Source: Cordilura impudica (taxonomy: Eukaryota; Arthropoda; Insecta; Diptera; Scathophagidae). Taken from it: a stretch of 64,000 bases of DNA. The stretch covers positions 334,161,144 through 334,225,143 of the forward strand of contig OY821517.1 of assembly GCA_963682025.1 (NCBI GenBank), read 5' to 3'. Shown piece by piece: positions 43,797 through 55,280 of the stretch. Position 1 is the stretch's first letter. The number at the start of each line of letters is the position of its first letter. Under the pieces are notes generated by a model. The model ran no database searches and was not told where the DNA came from. It saw only the letters and a list, made by a program, of their open reading frames with translations. A program made the translations under genes and the position numbers.

Positions 43797-46409
43797 TAAG
43801 AGGAATTTTGAATTTTGGCAAAGTAATTGTTATTAATCCTTTTTATGAAATCGATAATTTTTTCATAACCTGTTTCTTCATAAAGAAGATTTGTAGGATA
43901 CCTCCAGGGCTTTTTATTTATCATTTTAACACATTTGTTTTCTATAATTTGTAAGCGTTTTAGGTGGCAGTTGGCAGCGTCACTCCAAATAGGACACGCG
44001 TATGTTAATATTGGCCTTATAACACTTTTGAAGAGTAGGTTTTTGTTTTTGGGGTTTAGAAACGACCTTCTATTTAGTAGTGGCCATAATGCTTTAAATG
44101 ATTTTATAGCTTTTTACACGTAGCCATAATATGTTGTTTAAAAGTAAGCTTTTTGTCCAAGACAACTCCGAGATATTTGACATGATTAAGTACATTTATG
44201 GTATTATTTCCAATATGAAGATGACGTCTTGGCAGTCTTTTGGGAGATTTGTTGAACGGAAAAATAATTGCTTGGGTCTTGTTTGGATTAATTTTGATTT
44301 TCCATTTGTGAAAATATTTACTGCAATTTACAAGTCCCATTTCCGTTTTCTTCAGGAGTGCACTCGTAAGTTTGTTTGAAGAAATTAACGCAGTATCATC
44401 TGCGTAGTAAGCAACTTTCATATATTTCGGAACTTTGAAATCGGATGTATATATCGAGTAAACCAATGTCGACAAGATTGATCCTTGAGGTAACCCAGTG
44501 GTGATGGTTTTTGGAGATGATGTTTCATTATTAATCGCAACATTAAAGCTTCTGCCGTGAATGAAATCTGAAATAAGTTTGCATAAATATTTTGGTATAA
44601 GAAGTTTAAATACTAGGCCATTATGTCAAACGGTGTCAAACGCTTTTTCGATATATAACAATATTAGACCCGTTGAACGTTTATTGTTTTTAATGGTATT
44701 TATTTGATTTTTAATTCTGTTTATTTGGTGAGTAGTGCTGTGCCCTTTCTTAAATCCAAATTGTTCTTTAGCAACAATTTACAAATTCACTAAGACGAGA
44801 ATGTAGTATTTTTTTCAAATATTTTACCTAAGTTACTTAATAAACTAATAGGTCTATAGCTATTTGGGTTATTTTTTGGCTTACTAGGTGTGTTTATGGC
44901 CATAACCTTAGCGTTTTTGAAATGGTTTGGGAAATAGTTGAGTTTGATGCAGCTGTTAAATATTATAACCAGTAATTTTAGAGCTTTGAGTGGTAGTTTC
45001 TTTAAGAGCAGGTTGTCATTGTCAAAACCAGGGGATTTTGGGTATTTTATTGATGAGACAATATTCATTACTTCTTCTAGAGATGCATAAATTGCTGACT
45101 CAGAACTGGGATTTTCCTTCTTAAAATTATTTACTGTTGTATTTATTACTATATCCGCTGAGTGGTTGTAATTCGAAGTGAGGTTATTTGCTTTGACAAA
45201 TGTATTTGCCAGGACTTCAGCCTTGTCCTTATCAGATGTTATCCTTGTATTTCCAACCTCAAGGTGAGAGATTTGATTTTTTCCTTTTCCTCGCAAGTTC
45301 CTGCTTATTTTCCAAAATGATTTATCACCTGGTTTTAAATTGGATAATAATTGACACCATTTCTTATTGCCTTCCGAATTAATACTTTTATCAATCATGT
45401 TACTTAGAAACTTAGTACATTGATTATAAAAAGTTTGCTCGGTTATATTTGTAGATCGTTGGCTTTTTCTTTTAAAGCTTCGTCTTAGTTTAATATATTT
45501 CACAGTACTTTCTGGTAATGTGTAATTATTTTGTTGAGTTATTTTAGGTGTAGACACATCCCTTGCTTCGAAAACTACATTTATAAATTTTTGTATTTCC
45601 TGATCAATTACTACCTTGGTATTTTATATATCTGAATTTAACGTGATTTAAATGTCTAAAAAATTCATATAAATGATCCAGTTGGTTGCACTATAATCAT
45701 AACAATTGAGGTCAACCTGCAAGGCCATTGATCTTTTAAGTGTACATATAATGGGGCGATGGTTTGATGGTATTTCGTAATCCATTGTTTTTACGTCTAT
45801 ATTTAAAGTGGTATTGCTTAAAATAATATCGACTGTGCATGCTTCGCGATTGTGTTGATGGGGGAATAGGGTTGGACTATTAGGATAGTGTATGAAAAAA
45901 TTGTTTGATTGCTTTAGATTGTTGAGTGCGATTACTGCAGTATTATTTTAATGGCAATTCCAAGAACAATGTTTGGCATTTAGGTCACCAAAAACTATAT
46001 ATTCTTTGGTGGAAGGTATTAGGTTCAAGATATCAGCACAGAAGTTATGGGTATATCTTGGTGAATATAACGAAGATACAACAATAGGTCTATTATTTAT
46101 AATAACTTTAATTGAGATTTTTTCGATTGATGAAGTGTTTGTTATAAAGAGGTTTTTGTGAGCGACAGATTTATGAACTAACGGAGCTACTCCTCCTCCT
46201 CTTGCATCTGTTCTGTCACTTCTATATAAATAATAATTTTTAAAATAGGGTCTATGATTTTCTGAAAAAAATGTTTCATTCAAAGACGCTATTTTAATAT
46301 TTTCTCGTTCAATTAGTATCTCAAATTGTTTTAATTTAGAAAAGTTTGAAATGTCATTAGCATTCAAGTGAAGCATTTTGAATTCGTTTAAATTATTACT
46401 ATAATCCAT
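43797..46409 (-). pseudogene. LINE ORF2 (endonuclease + reverse transcriptase), broken
   Basis: The endonuclease begins MDYSNNLNEFKMLHLNANDI (46409), with LNETFF, YRSDRTDARGGGVA, VVSSLYSPRY and VFGDLNAKHCSW, then a TGA/TAA break near 45948. The reverse-transcriptase part shows SPGFDNDNLLLKKLP and NSYRPISLLSNLGKIFE (about 44850-45050), AYYADDTALIS with the catalytic Asp pair (about 44400), and KYLGVVLDKKLTFKQH. The C-terminus (NKKPWRYPTNLLYEETG, DFIKRINNNYFAK) ends near 43797. At least three frame or stop lesions (about 45948, 44790 and 44475) inactivate it. Confidence 0.85.
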
Positions 46410-46681
46410 GGGCGTATTTTACCATTGACATTACAACTTTGATTTGTTGTACTTTTGAAGTGCACCTATGCAAATCATCCACAGCTGTAGTGAAAATATC
46501 AAAAAGCTCATCAATGCTAAATAAATCGTTGTTTGTTTTCAGCTGGTTAGCATATGTAGCTTTGCTGTTATTATTGATGTTATTGTTACAGTTTGTGTTG
46601 TTGTTACTTAAATTTGGGAATCAACCTTTGATTGAAATGAAAAATTTTGTTGTTGCCTGCTGTTGTTATGACTTTTGGAAG

Positions 46682-47566
46682 TTACTCTTGTTCTAGTTTC
46701 CAAATAGAGAGAACGTAACGGACAGTTGATGTCGTTTGCAGAGTGATCAGTTCTCTCTTTTCCATGTTTTTTTTTTTTTTGCAATTAAAGCATTTAAAAA
46801 CAGCTGGTCTTTTTTCATTTGTGTTAAACGGACACACACTTGTATGATGTTGTTCTGCACATATCATACATGCAGCACTACGATGACAATGTTCACCGCC
46901 ATGGCCATACATTAAGCAGTTCCAGCATTGAATTGGTCTGCTCCTGGATTTCGATTTGTATATTTTCCAAGAAATTATAATATTGGAAATTGTTCGTACA
47001 TGTTTTAAGGCAGTTGGATTAAAATTTTTACGAACAAATTGAACTTTATAAACTGCATTATTGTTTGAACTGAATTTGGTGACTATTTCAGTTACGGAAG
47101 AAGGGGATAGGTTGTAGTTTTTTAACTCCTTGGAGATTTCCTCAGAGCTTATGCGGGATAGACCGTGTAAAAAGGTGGTATATAACCTATTTTCTTTGGA
47201 TCCGTAAGAATGAAACTCCATCTTATTCCCTTTAAGTATTTGATTGTAGCATTCGTACATTTTATTACTAGGAGCAAAAATATTGGTACCAATTGAAGTA
47301 CGTTTGAAAATGCAATCCTTACCAAGCAGCTTTTGTATTTCTGTAAATGAAGCGTTAGATTCTACAACAATGGGTGGAGGTTTGTGTTCCTTAACATCGT
47401 TAATATTTGATACGGGAGTTACGTCCATATCATTGAGGCCAGCAAGCAGGCTAAATCTGTTGCTTGAAGTTGACGCAATGTTCGGGTTAACAAAACCCGG
47501 AGGAATTTTTGTCATATTCTTGTTCACAAGCTTTCTTTTTGATGAAGATTTGGCCCCTCGGGCCAT
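46682..47566 (-). pseudogene. LINE ORF1 (gag-like, CCHC zinc knuckles)
   Basis: Starts MARGAKSSSKRKLVNK. The C-terminal third holds zinc knuckles: CWNCLMYGHGGEHC, then CMICAEQHHTSVC, and a partial third CFNC. Such proteins bind the element RNA. About 294 residues are read before the frame ends in the third-knuckle region, where an A/T homopolymer (46768-46780) may have shifted the frame; the usual C-terminus is missing. Confidence 0.82.
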
Positions 47567-47707
47567 CGCTAAATTTTTATTCCTGTTTTAAGCTGGATTG
47601 TCTACCACGTGAGTTCAAATGAGATCAAGAATAGGCAATTGCAAAAACAAAAATATACACTTGTTTTTAATTTGTAATAGTTGTACTCTAAGCGCTTTAA
47701 TTTTTTA

Positions 47708-47742
47708 CACGACCGTTCGTAAAGAGAGTTAGATTCGAACTG
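47708..47742 (-). promoter_or_regulatory. Internal LINE promoter: Inr plus DPE
   Basis: The element's first bases make an initiator (C-CAGTTC, A at +1). GGTCGTG occupies +28 to +34, matching the Drosophila downstream promoter element RGWCGTG at its required spacing. TATA-less internal promoters of this type are known from Jockey-clade LINEs. Confidence 0.7.
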
Positions 47743-47757
47743 GGAGTAAAACTGTGT

Positions 47758-49126
47758 AATTCTGTTTCGTTTCAAAGGAAGCTTCTAAGGATAATATTTT
47801 TCCATATATTTGCATACTTATATTCGTCCTACGATACCGCTATCAGTGTTAAATGAAAAAATCTTGGAGTTTTACATATCATTTTGTCAATAATGTCATA
47901 TATGTATATATGTATATTGTAACAGCGTTATTTAATATGTAAGTGTTAATAAAAATTTAAATTTTTGTTTCATAACCAAAAAAAAAAAAAAAAAATAGTA
48001 ATTAGAACTTGATTATGAAGCCTTAAAAAAATGGGGTGGGGGGGGGTTAAATAGAAACAATTGAAATAAACTTAAAAAGCGTATAAAAAAAGCCGGAGAA
48101 CTGGTTAGAAAAGTAATTACAAAACATTAATACTATTATAGTGTAAGAGGGGGGGAGCGTCGCCATATAGTGTAGGTGGGACGCCAGCTAGAATCACCAA
48201 ATAATATAAGAATCGCTGGACCGCTGTACGTACATAGTTGCATCTACGTACATAGTTGCATTTAAATTGAATATAGTGTATGTATGGTGTATAAAAGGAC
48301 ACTAAGATTGGGTGAGAACCGGACCAATCTCAGGAGGAATTTTGTCAAGTGCTTTCCTCAAAGCAGTTCCCGCGTGCACGCTAGATGCACTTTTTTAATA
48401 TTTTACAGAGGTAGCACGTAGGCAGATTATGCCAATGTTTAAACCCTTTGGCAGAATATGCTAGTAAAAAAAAAAGGAAAATCTCTGTTTGGTTTTAATT
48501 ATAACCCTTTCGAATCAGAATTATAATTGATTATTTATTTGAAAATGCTGGTCTTTTATATCATTATAATTTAATATTTTTACTTAATTTAAATAATAGT
48601 CTTCTCTTTTCTTTACATTCGCATATTACAAATTCATTGATTTTTGAACGTTGGGCTCAATCAAAATTTGAGTGACATTCCTATTTGTCATGGGTTATTG
48701 ACACAATTTGAATTTTCACAAATTTGTCACTTTGCATTCCAGTGATATTTAATTACATAATTTGTGGTATGCGTTGAATGAAAAGAAAAGATATGCAAAA
48801 AAAAAAAAATAAATAAATGTAAACAAATAAATACAAATAAATATGTGCATGTGCATATAGTAAACTAAAGTAAACAATAAAATATAAACAAATAAAGATG
48901 AATAAATGAAATAAATAAAGATAAATGAAGATGTGTGTAACATCATCACACTATTGAACGACAAAGTTACAGAAAATAAAATTGATCATTTTGCGATAAG
49001 TCAAGGGGAGCCGATGTTGGCATCTTGTAGTGGGTGAAATTCAACTTAAAATATTACGTTTAATACTGGTAGACTTAAAAACATATAAACACTATTCCGA
49101 TACTCAAACTATCTCAGAACAAAACA
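47758..49126. other. Intergenic region with a poly(A) run and TATA box
   Basis: AATAAA near 47950 is followed by a run of 18 A at about 47979, which looks like the 3' end of an old plus-strand retroposed sequence. A GC-richer part (48140-48410) has GTATAAAAGGACACT at 48289. No coding sequence is recognised. The rest is AT-rich. Confidence 0.4.
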
Positions 49127-49815
49127 TGCGTTTAGAGGCCCTATATATTAGGTCCAACTAATTAGATATAGAAAATAAGCATAGACAAAATTTGAGTGGC
49201 ATTGTTATTAATATTTTTTGCCTTTGAATATGCGGAAGTTCATATCGGATGCTATATTTATATGAGGACTAGGTCGGAAAATGTACCGATCCTGATCATA
49301 TTTTCTGCAAAAACATAAACAAACCAAATTTGAGAAAAATCTGCGCAATATTTTTGTTTTCTGTCATATGGGGGCTACGACTAAGAATATTCCTATATGG
49401 ACTATTTTTGGACTACTGATAAATGGATATAATAAACATACGCAAACCCAATTTGACCGAGATCTGTACGATATTTGGATATTATGGCAATTTAAGACAA
49501 TCCCAAAGGGGTCATTTTATGGGGACTAAGTGTCAACGTGAACCGATTTTCACCAATTTCAACAGCCTTCTTCCTATAGATGATAGAAGCTTACATGCAA
49601 AATTTCATCAAAATATCTTCGTATTTGCGACCTGTAGTTTTATTACAACGTTTTCATGGACACACAGACGGACGAACGGATGGACAGACGGACGGACATC
49701 TCTAAATAGACTCAGAAAGTGATTCTGAGTCGATCGGTATAATAAAAGATTTATCTAGATCAAATATTTTTGGTAGTTACAAACATCAGCATAAAGGCCT
49801 TATACCCTGACCACA
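49127..49815 (+). mobile_element. F1 repeat copy, 5' end lost
   Basis: Runs from ATGCGTTTAGAGGCCC to TACCCTGACCACATATG. The tract ACACAGACGGACGAACGGAT with further GGAC units is at 49661-49699. The palindromic 5' end is absent. Confidence 0.65.
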
Positions 49816-49819
49816 TATG

Positions 49820-50300
49820 TTAAATAATGTCCCAAAATTCGACACATATTGGAAACAAGTCGGCAATGCTTTTCGCGAGTCCGCAAAAAATTGTCTTGGT
49901 ACTGCAATTAAAACCACCAAACAATGGATATCTGAGCAAAAAGATAGAAGGGAGATCAAGTCATCTAAGAACAACGTCAAAACCCTTCAAGACAAGATAG
50001 ACCTTCTAATAGGCCGAGAGATATGTGTAGGATCAAAAACTTACTCGCTGGTCATCATCACTCATATATGAGGCCATTGCGTAATGCAAATGGTCAAAAG
50101 CGATGAAATGCAAAGGAATCCCTGACAAAATTATTCGAGCTATGACTTCAATCCACAGCCAACAAGAAGAATAGGCTGTTCTAAAGCACAAGCGGAATTA
50201 CAAACAGCTGGCATAACATGGAGTCAAGTCAAAAGAGCAGCATCAGATAGAAATCAGTGGAAATCAATTATTGAGGCCCTATGTTCTTATAGGAATTTTT
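49820..50300 (+). pseudogene. LINE remnant, internally deleted
   Basis: FDTYWKQVGNAFRESAKNCL and KQWISEQKDRREIKSSKNNV resemble the linker between endonuclease and reverse transcriptase in CR1/RTE-type LINEs. After a break, TWSQVKRAASDRNQWKSII with EALC resembles the extreme C-terminus. The whole reverse transcriptase between them is missing. Confidence 0.6.
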
Positions 50301-50331
50301 CAGGATAAAATATGTACATATATGTATATAT

Positions 50332-51750
50332 GAGGTGGTTAATGCCAAAGTGGGCCATCCCACATTGCGATTGAATAAAGATAATGTGGTTTTTAGTTTA
50401 AACAACACCAATAGTAGTTTGTAATTCACAAAGTGTTTGAGTAATTTAACTGTTTTTTGCATCACAGAGTTACATAATATCTTTAGTTTGAAACAAACAT
50501 GTTTTTTTCCTTTACTTCGTGTGATTTTGTTTTTTTTTTTGTTGGCTTGGCCCATTTTGGTTTTTAATAAAAATGCTGTAAAATGTAAATGGCCCAGTAT
50601 AGAACTGTATTTATTTTTTAAAAAAAAGTTTATTTTTTTAATTTTTTATTACAAATAAAACTAAAGTACAAATAAAAAAATGAAGCTTAATCTGTGCCCT
50701 CCTGATCGTCTTCTGCGATATAAATAGTATTACTTCCTCTCATAGAACACTTTAGTGAAGTATAAAAAGTATGAAAAATTGGAGGGATAAACTCCTTCAA
50801 TGTTATTAAATCTTTTTTCTTTTCCATACTAATTTCGTTTATATAGAATCGGTAGCTTGTCAGGAATGGATGAGGTCTTACTTCTTCTTCCGATATCCAC
50901 CGACTCAAAAGTGTTAACATCGTCGTTATAAACATATGAGTACTGAAGAACAAACGGCTGATCTATATCATGGTTTAAGCAAAGTATTTTAAGCCATTCA
51001 ACTTTGTTGTTCGATGTGTTCACTTTTCTATTCGTCACATATTGTATTATTCAGACTCAAGGTAATTGGTCAAAGTCATTGATCAAGGTCATTGGCCTTT
51101 GCTGGAATCAACGATTTATAAGACAAGGAATACAATTTAAATTTAAAAATATTGATTCCGTTTCGTGGCCTTGAAACACTAGTCCAGTATGCCTGCAACC
51201 AAACCGAATCAATGGAACTTGTTGCTTTCTGTAAATCGCTGATTCCAGCAAAAGGAACAACAATGACCTTAAACCGGAAAGGTCGAATATAAAAAATAAA
51301 ATATGGAACTGAATTAACAAACTTTGTTTACTTACCATTCCATAACATTTTCTCATCACCAGCCATATTATTATCCATATAACGTCTTTTTAATAAACAT
51401 TAATGTAATTATACACACTGTGAAACAATTAGATGGATTACACTTTTTGTAAATTTGTACTTTTGCAAAAATTTTAAACAACTATCACACATAGTTGCAG
51501 AAAGCAAAGTGATGTTACAGGTTATTATGGTTGCCAAAGTGGTCTATGACACATGGTCCAGTCTGGCAACAGCACTTCACATCTGAAATGATCTGGCCCA
51601 AAATTTCTTTGTGCTGGCATCTCTTGCAAATTGTATAAACTAATCGAAGACTAATATGGGATTTAAAAGGTGGACACAGTGTTTCCGAAACACGTGTTAA
51701 CCCGTTTTTTTCAAAAATGTGGGATGGCCCACTTTGGCATTAACCCCCTC
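50332..51750 (-). mobile_element. Unclassified TIR transposon, 1.4 kb
   Basis: Inverted ends of about 36 bp: GAGGTGGTTAATGCCAAAGT at 50332 and its inverse, with GGGCCATCCCACATT, at 51715-51750. ATATAT lies on both sides, so the duplication could be TA, ATAT or ATATAT. Minus-strand frames at 50687-51038 and 51108-51359 (for example KVEWLKILCLNHDIDQPFVL) show no motif I can assign. The family is unknown. Confidence 0.65.
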
Positions 51751-52264
51751 ATATATGGGGCAGTCCAAGTGAAAAAATACTTTTTGAGCACTATATCTCC
51801 GATTCGGATAAAATTCAGTGGAGAGGGACCTTATACTTAGAAATGCTTGCAAAAAATTTTGAGCTTGATCGGACCTCCTTTGTATGTTTTATAAGCTTTT
51901 AATGGAGAAAATCGCGTTTTTTCAAAGCCAAAAGTTTTGAAAACGGTAAAAGCTAGAAATATGAAATTATTTTTCAATATTTGGGACTTGAATCTCTTTA
52001 GAAAAAAAATATCTTGAAAATAATTCAAAAATTTTAAACAGATTTTGTTTAAAAACAATGTTTTTTAAAACTTGGTCTAGCAAAAAATTTTCCAAAAAAT
52101 TTGGAAGGTATGATTCTGCATATATCCGGTATTTTTTCTCTGGAACCGATTCTCCATTGTGACGAAGTTTTGTTGAAACCGTTTGCCGTGAAATCATCTA
52201 AGTTACCGGGTCAAATACCAGATGTCTGTTAATGAAATGTATATTCAGCGATATATTTACTCCA
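51751..52264. other. AT-rich spacer
   Basis: No gene is recognised. ACTATATCTCCGATTCGGAT and GGTAAAAGCTAGAAATATGA at 51800-51965 look like a dispersed repeat, but I see only one copy in the window. Confidence 0.35.
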
Positions 52265-52549
52265 AAACTATCAATTGAATTGTTTATTTCAGAAACCAGT
52301 CAAGCAACAAACAAGTCAAAAATTGAGTTATTGGGCGAATACTGTTTTTTAAAGGTAAATAATATATTGTTTAATGCAAAAACAATTAAAACTTTGCCCC
52401 CATGAGGTGGTGAAGCAAATTTGAGAAATCTTTGTTTAGTGCAGAAAGAAGTCAAGTGACAGTTTCTAGGAAGTTTTCTTTGATTTATTCAAAATCAAAA
52501 TTTTGTTGCTGGACTGGTTTCTGAAATAAACGATTCAATTGATAGACAG
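52265..52549. repeat. Inverted repeat pair (foldback)
   Basis: ATCAATTGAATTGTTTATTT with CAGAAACCAGTCAAGCAACA (52268-52309) is mirrored by TTGTTGCTGGACTGGTTTCT with GAAATAAACGATTCAATTGA (52503-52543). The arms are about 45 bp with few mismatches, about 190 bp apart. Probably a MITE core. Confidence 0.6.
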
Positions 52550-52643
52550 ACGGAAAATGGACATGAAACATTGTATTGTGTGTAGAAAACGAAACGATCA
52601 TATATGAGGACGGTTTGATTACTCAGCGACGTTTTAAGTAAAA

Positions 52644-53009
52644 CTAGCAGGTTCCAGCCCTCGAAATTCGAGTGCAAATTCTAGGAAATTTTAATTTTTC
52701 ATTAAATAAAAAGGTATGCTAATCAATTATAGCCAATTCAGAAATCGACAAAAAAAACTCATTTTTATAACAAACACATTAACAAATTTAATAAACACAC
52801 ACATAGCATTGTATAATTTTATGTATGTGTTAGTAGAAACTTTAAATGCAATTTACTCAAAATAATGGAAAAAATTTAAAAATCTGTAAATCTGCAAAAC
52901 GGCTTAAAAGAAGTATCTTTCAAATAATATACGGTTGATCAAAATCGGGATAAAACGGTAGAACAAAACATCGGTCACAAGAAATAGCCTAACCTATTAA
53001 TATTATAGA
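52644..53009 (-). mobile_element. F3 Helitron-like element, uninterrupted copy
   Basis: 366 bp with minus-strand TCTATAATATTAATAGG start and CTGGAACCTGCTAG end, A/T flanked, and the 3' hairpin CTCGAATTTCGAG. It serves as the empty-site reference for the F3 copies that contain insertions. Confidence 0.82.
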
Positions 53010-53035
53010 TGTATTTTTTTTTGGCAAAAAAGCAT

Positions 53036-53240
53036 TTTATTTCTTAAGCTCCTTTTAGCTCAAATTATTTAGTCCAGCGTTTTTGAAATTTCTTTAATCC
53101 TTCCAAACAATAGGCCACATCAAGGTCCCCAAAATAGGCGCCGCCCTACTTCTTCAGGTTTTTAAACACGAAATAGACGCAGGGCGCTAAATCTGGAGAA
53201 TACGGTGGATGGCGTAGTAGTTTGTAGTCCTGGCTATGGT
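53036..53240 (-). pseudogene. Mariner transposase C-terminal fragment
   Basis: Reads LLRHPPYSPDLAPCVYFVFK, NLKK, then YCLEGLKKFQKRWTK and FELKGA. The third catalytic Asp of the PSDYFLF motif is changed to Val (CVYFVF). No N-terminal part or inverted ends are present. Confidence 0.75.
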
Positions 53241-53269
53241 TTGCGCCCATGACGAATACACACGTGTTA

Positions 53270-54225
53270 GCCAGTGCGGAAAAAATGGGCGGGATCTGAT
53301 CAGTGGACGCGGCACCCGCAATTCAAAGTAAATATTAAATATCATATACGAGTAACTGGAGTACTATAATAGATAAAGCCTTGGAACTTTGTCTGAGTTC
53401 ATGAGTTATTAATGTCAGTAGTCGGACAAAAAATGAGCGTAATCGGATCAATGGGCGTGGCACTTCCTATACGAAAAAATATGAAGTACTATGAAAATAA
53501 CAGTCTTGAAGCTTTTGATAAGTACACTTATTACCAATACGAGTAGTCGTCAAACCCGAAAATCGCATACCAAAAATCGCCAAAATCAAAAATCGCAAAA
53601 AAACAAAAACCGTCTAATCAAAAATCACAAAAAAAGAAACAAAAATCGTTGAAGTCAAAAATCTCAAAAAATCGAAAATCGCATATAACAAAAGTCGCAA
53701 AAAAAGAAGTCGCGAAAAACAAAAATTGCCAAAAATCAGAAATAGCTACAAAAACCAAAAATCGCTAAAGTCAGACATCGCCACTACCAGGAATCGCGAA
53801 TAATAAAAATCGCCAATATCAAAAATTGCGAATAACAAAAATCGCCAAAATACAAAATCGCTAAAATTAAAAACACTGAAAACAAAAAACGCTAAAGCCA
53901 AAAATCGATAGAATTCAAAAATCGCCAAAAAAAAAAAAATCAAAAACAGCAACAAATAAACAAAAATCGCCAAAATCAAAAATCGACAAAACCGAGAATC
54001 GCGAATAACAAAAATCGCCAAAATCAAAAATTGCCAAAACCGAAAATCGCGAAAAACAAAAATGGCCAAAGTCAAAAATCGCCAAAATCTAATATCCAAA
54101 AACAAAAATCGACAAAATCAATAACAGCCAAAAAATAAATAAAATGGTTTTCTACAAAATGTATTCCCAGTTTTTTTATTTCGTTATGATGGGTGTAGCG
54201 AAGCCCATCGAGTTACTGCAAGTTA
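53270..54225 (+). mobile_element. F4 Helitron-like element with short-repeat tail
   Basis: Two F4 units (GGGCGGGATCTGATCAGTGG, then GAGCGTAATCGGATCAATGG) are followed by about 570 bp of AAAATCGCCAAAATCAAAAA-type repeats (53560-54130). It ends GGGTGTAGCGAAGCCCATCG, a Helitron-type 3' region. The 5' TC end is lost next to the mariner fragment. Confidence 0.6.
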
Positions 54226-54431
54226 CTGTATGTATATTTATTTTTGAAAAAGTGATTTTGGCGACATTATAAGAGGTATGTCTAGGTCTAATATATTTCG
54301 TAGTATAAACATCAAAACAAACGCATTACTTACCCAACCATATGATAATTTCCTCAGAATCAACTTTGCAACATTGACTGACATCCTAACTGGAAAAAGA
54401 AGCAGTGGTAAGCATCTCGAAAAAATTTGGT

Positions 54432-54545
54432 TTATGCTTATTTTCTATATCCAGTTAGTTGGGCCTGAGAGATAGGGACTCTAAACGTATCGTATAGGGT
54501 ATCGTATAGTCGGTCTAGACCGACTATTATTTTCTTAATTGTTTT
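54432..54545 (-). mobile_element. F1 5'-end fragment
   Basis: Contains the intact palindrome TAGTCGGTCTAGACCGACTA (54507-54526) and CCAGTTAGTTGGGCCTGAGA. The rest of the element is missing. Confidence 0.65.
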
Positions 54546-55112
54546 ATATGATATTTGGATGTCATTAATTACAATAAAAATTTTGATTTCTTTAACAAAG
54601 TTTCCAACCAATCTTTTTTCTGTGTGCATTAGCTAGTTATTCAAGTTTAAGCCTTTAATTAATCTTTAGATTTGAATAGTCATAATCAAGATTAATCATA
54701 ATTATGATTGAGCATTGAAAATGTTTAGTTAAGTGATTATTAATTAATCAAGATGTGGAAGTAATCGATTATTCGAAAATCCATAGTTTTGTTATTATTT
54801 AATATTTTTTTAATCATCAAGTATGGGTCTAAAATTTCCCTTATCAATATCAGGTTAAAAACAGTGACAGTTTTTCAAAGAATTCTAACAAGTTTTCATT
54901 CACTTTAAAGGAAATGATAATAAAAACCTACATATAATCAATGTATTTACAGAAAATTTTTATTATTTGCCGGCAGTTATAATTCTTAGGCAAAGATTGA
55001 TTAGTTTATGATATTCTTTTTTTTTTTTTTAATAAAATGTTTATTTATAAGAGTTGAAAAGTAATCGAAATTTGTGGAATACAAAATTCTTAAGAAGTTT
55101 TAGAATTCACTT
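54546..55112. other. AT-rich spacer
   Basis: Nothing recognisable beyond a run of ATTAATTAATC/AATCATAATTATGATT-like phrases (54655-54760). Confidence 0.3.
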
Positions 55113-55280
55113 ATTCCACTCTGTGGTCAGGGTATAATGTGTATGAGCTGATGTTTGTAACTACCAAATATGCTTGAGCTACAGCAACCTTTTACTATAC
55201 CGATTGACTCATAATCACTGATGACGGTCCGTCTGTGTGTCCATGTAATTCAAACTAAAGGTCGCCAACACAAATATACG

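Larger units (their letters stand above)
43460..47742 (-). mobile_element. Jockey-clade LINE, full length, 15-bp TSD
   Basis: The identical 15-mer GGAGTAAAACTGTGT lies on both sides (43445-43459 and 47743-47757), defining a 4283-bp insertion. In minus orientation it starts CAGTTCGAATCTAACTC, carries a gag-like ORF1 and an endonuclease/reverse transcriptase ORF2, and ends in an AT-rich tail without a clear poly(A). Full length, but both ORFs carry lesions. Confidence 0.9.

Noticed and set aside
47918..48407. Solo LTR (TGTAAC...TTTACA with a TATA box)
   Set aside because: Flanks show no target duplication and no primer-binding or polypurine sequence is near; TG...CA alone is weak.
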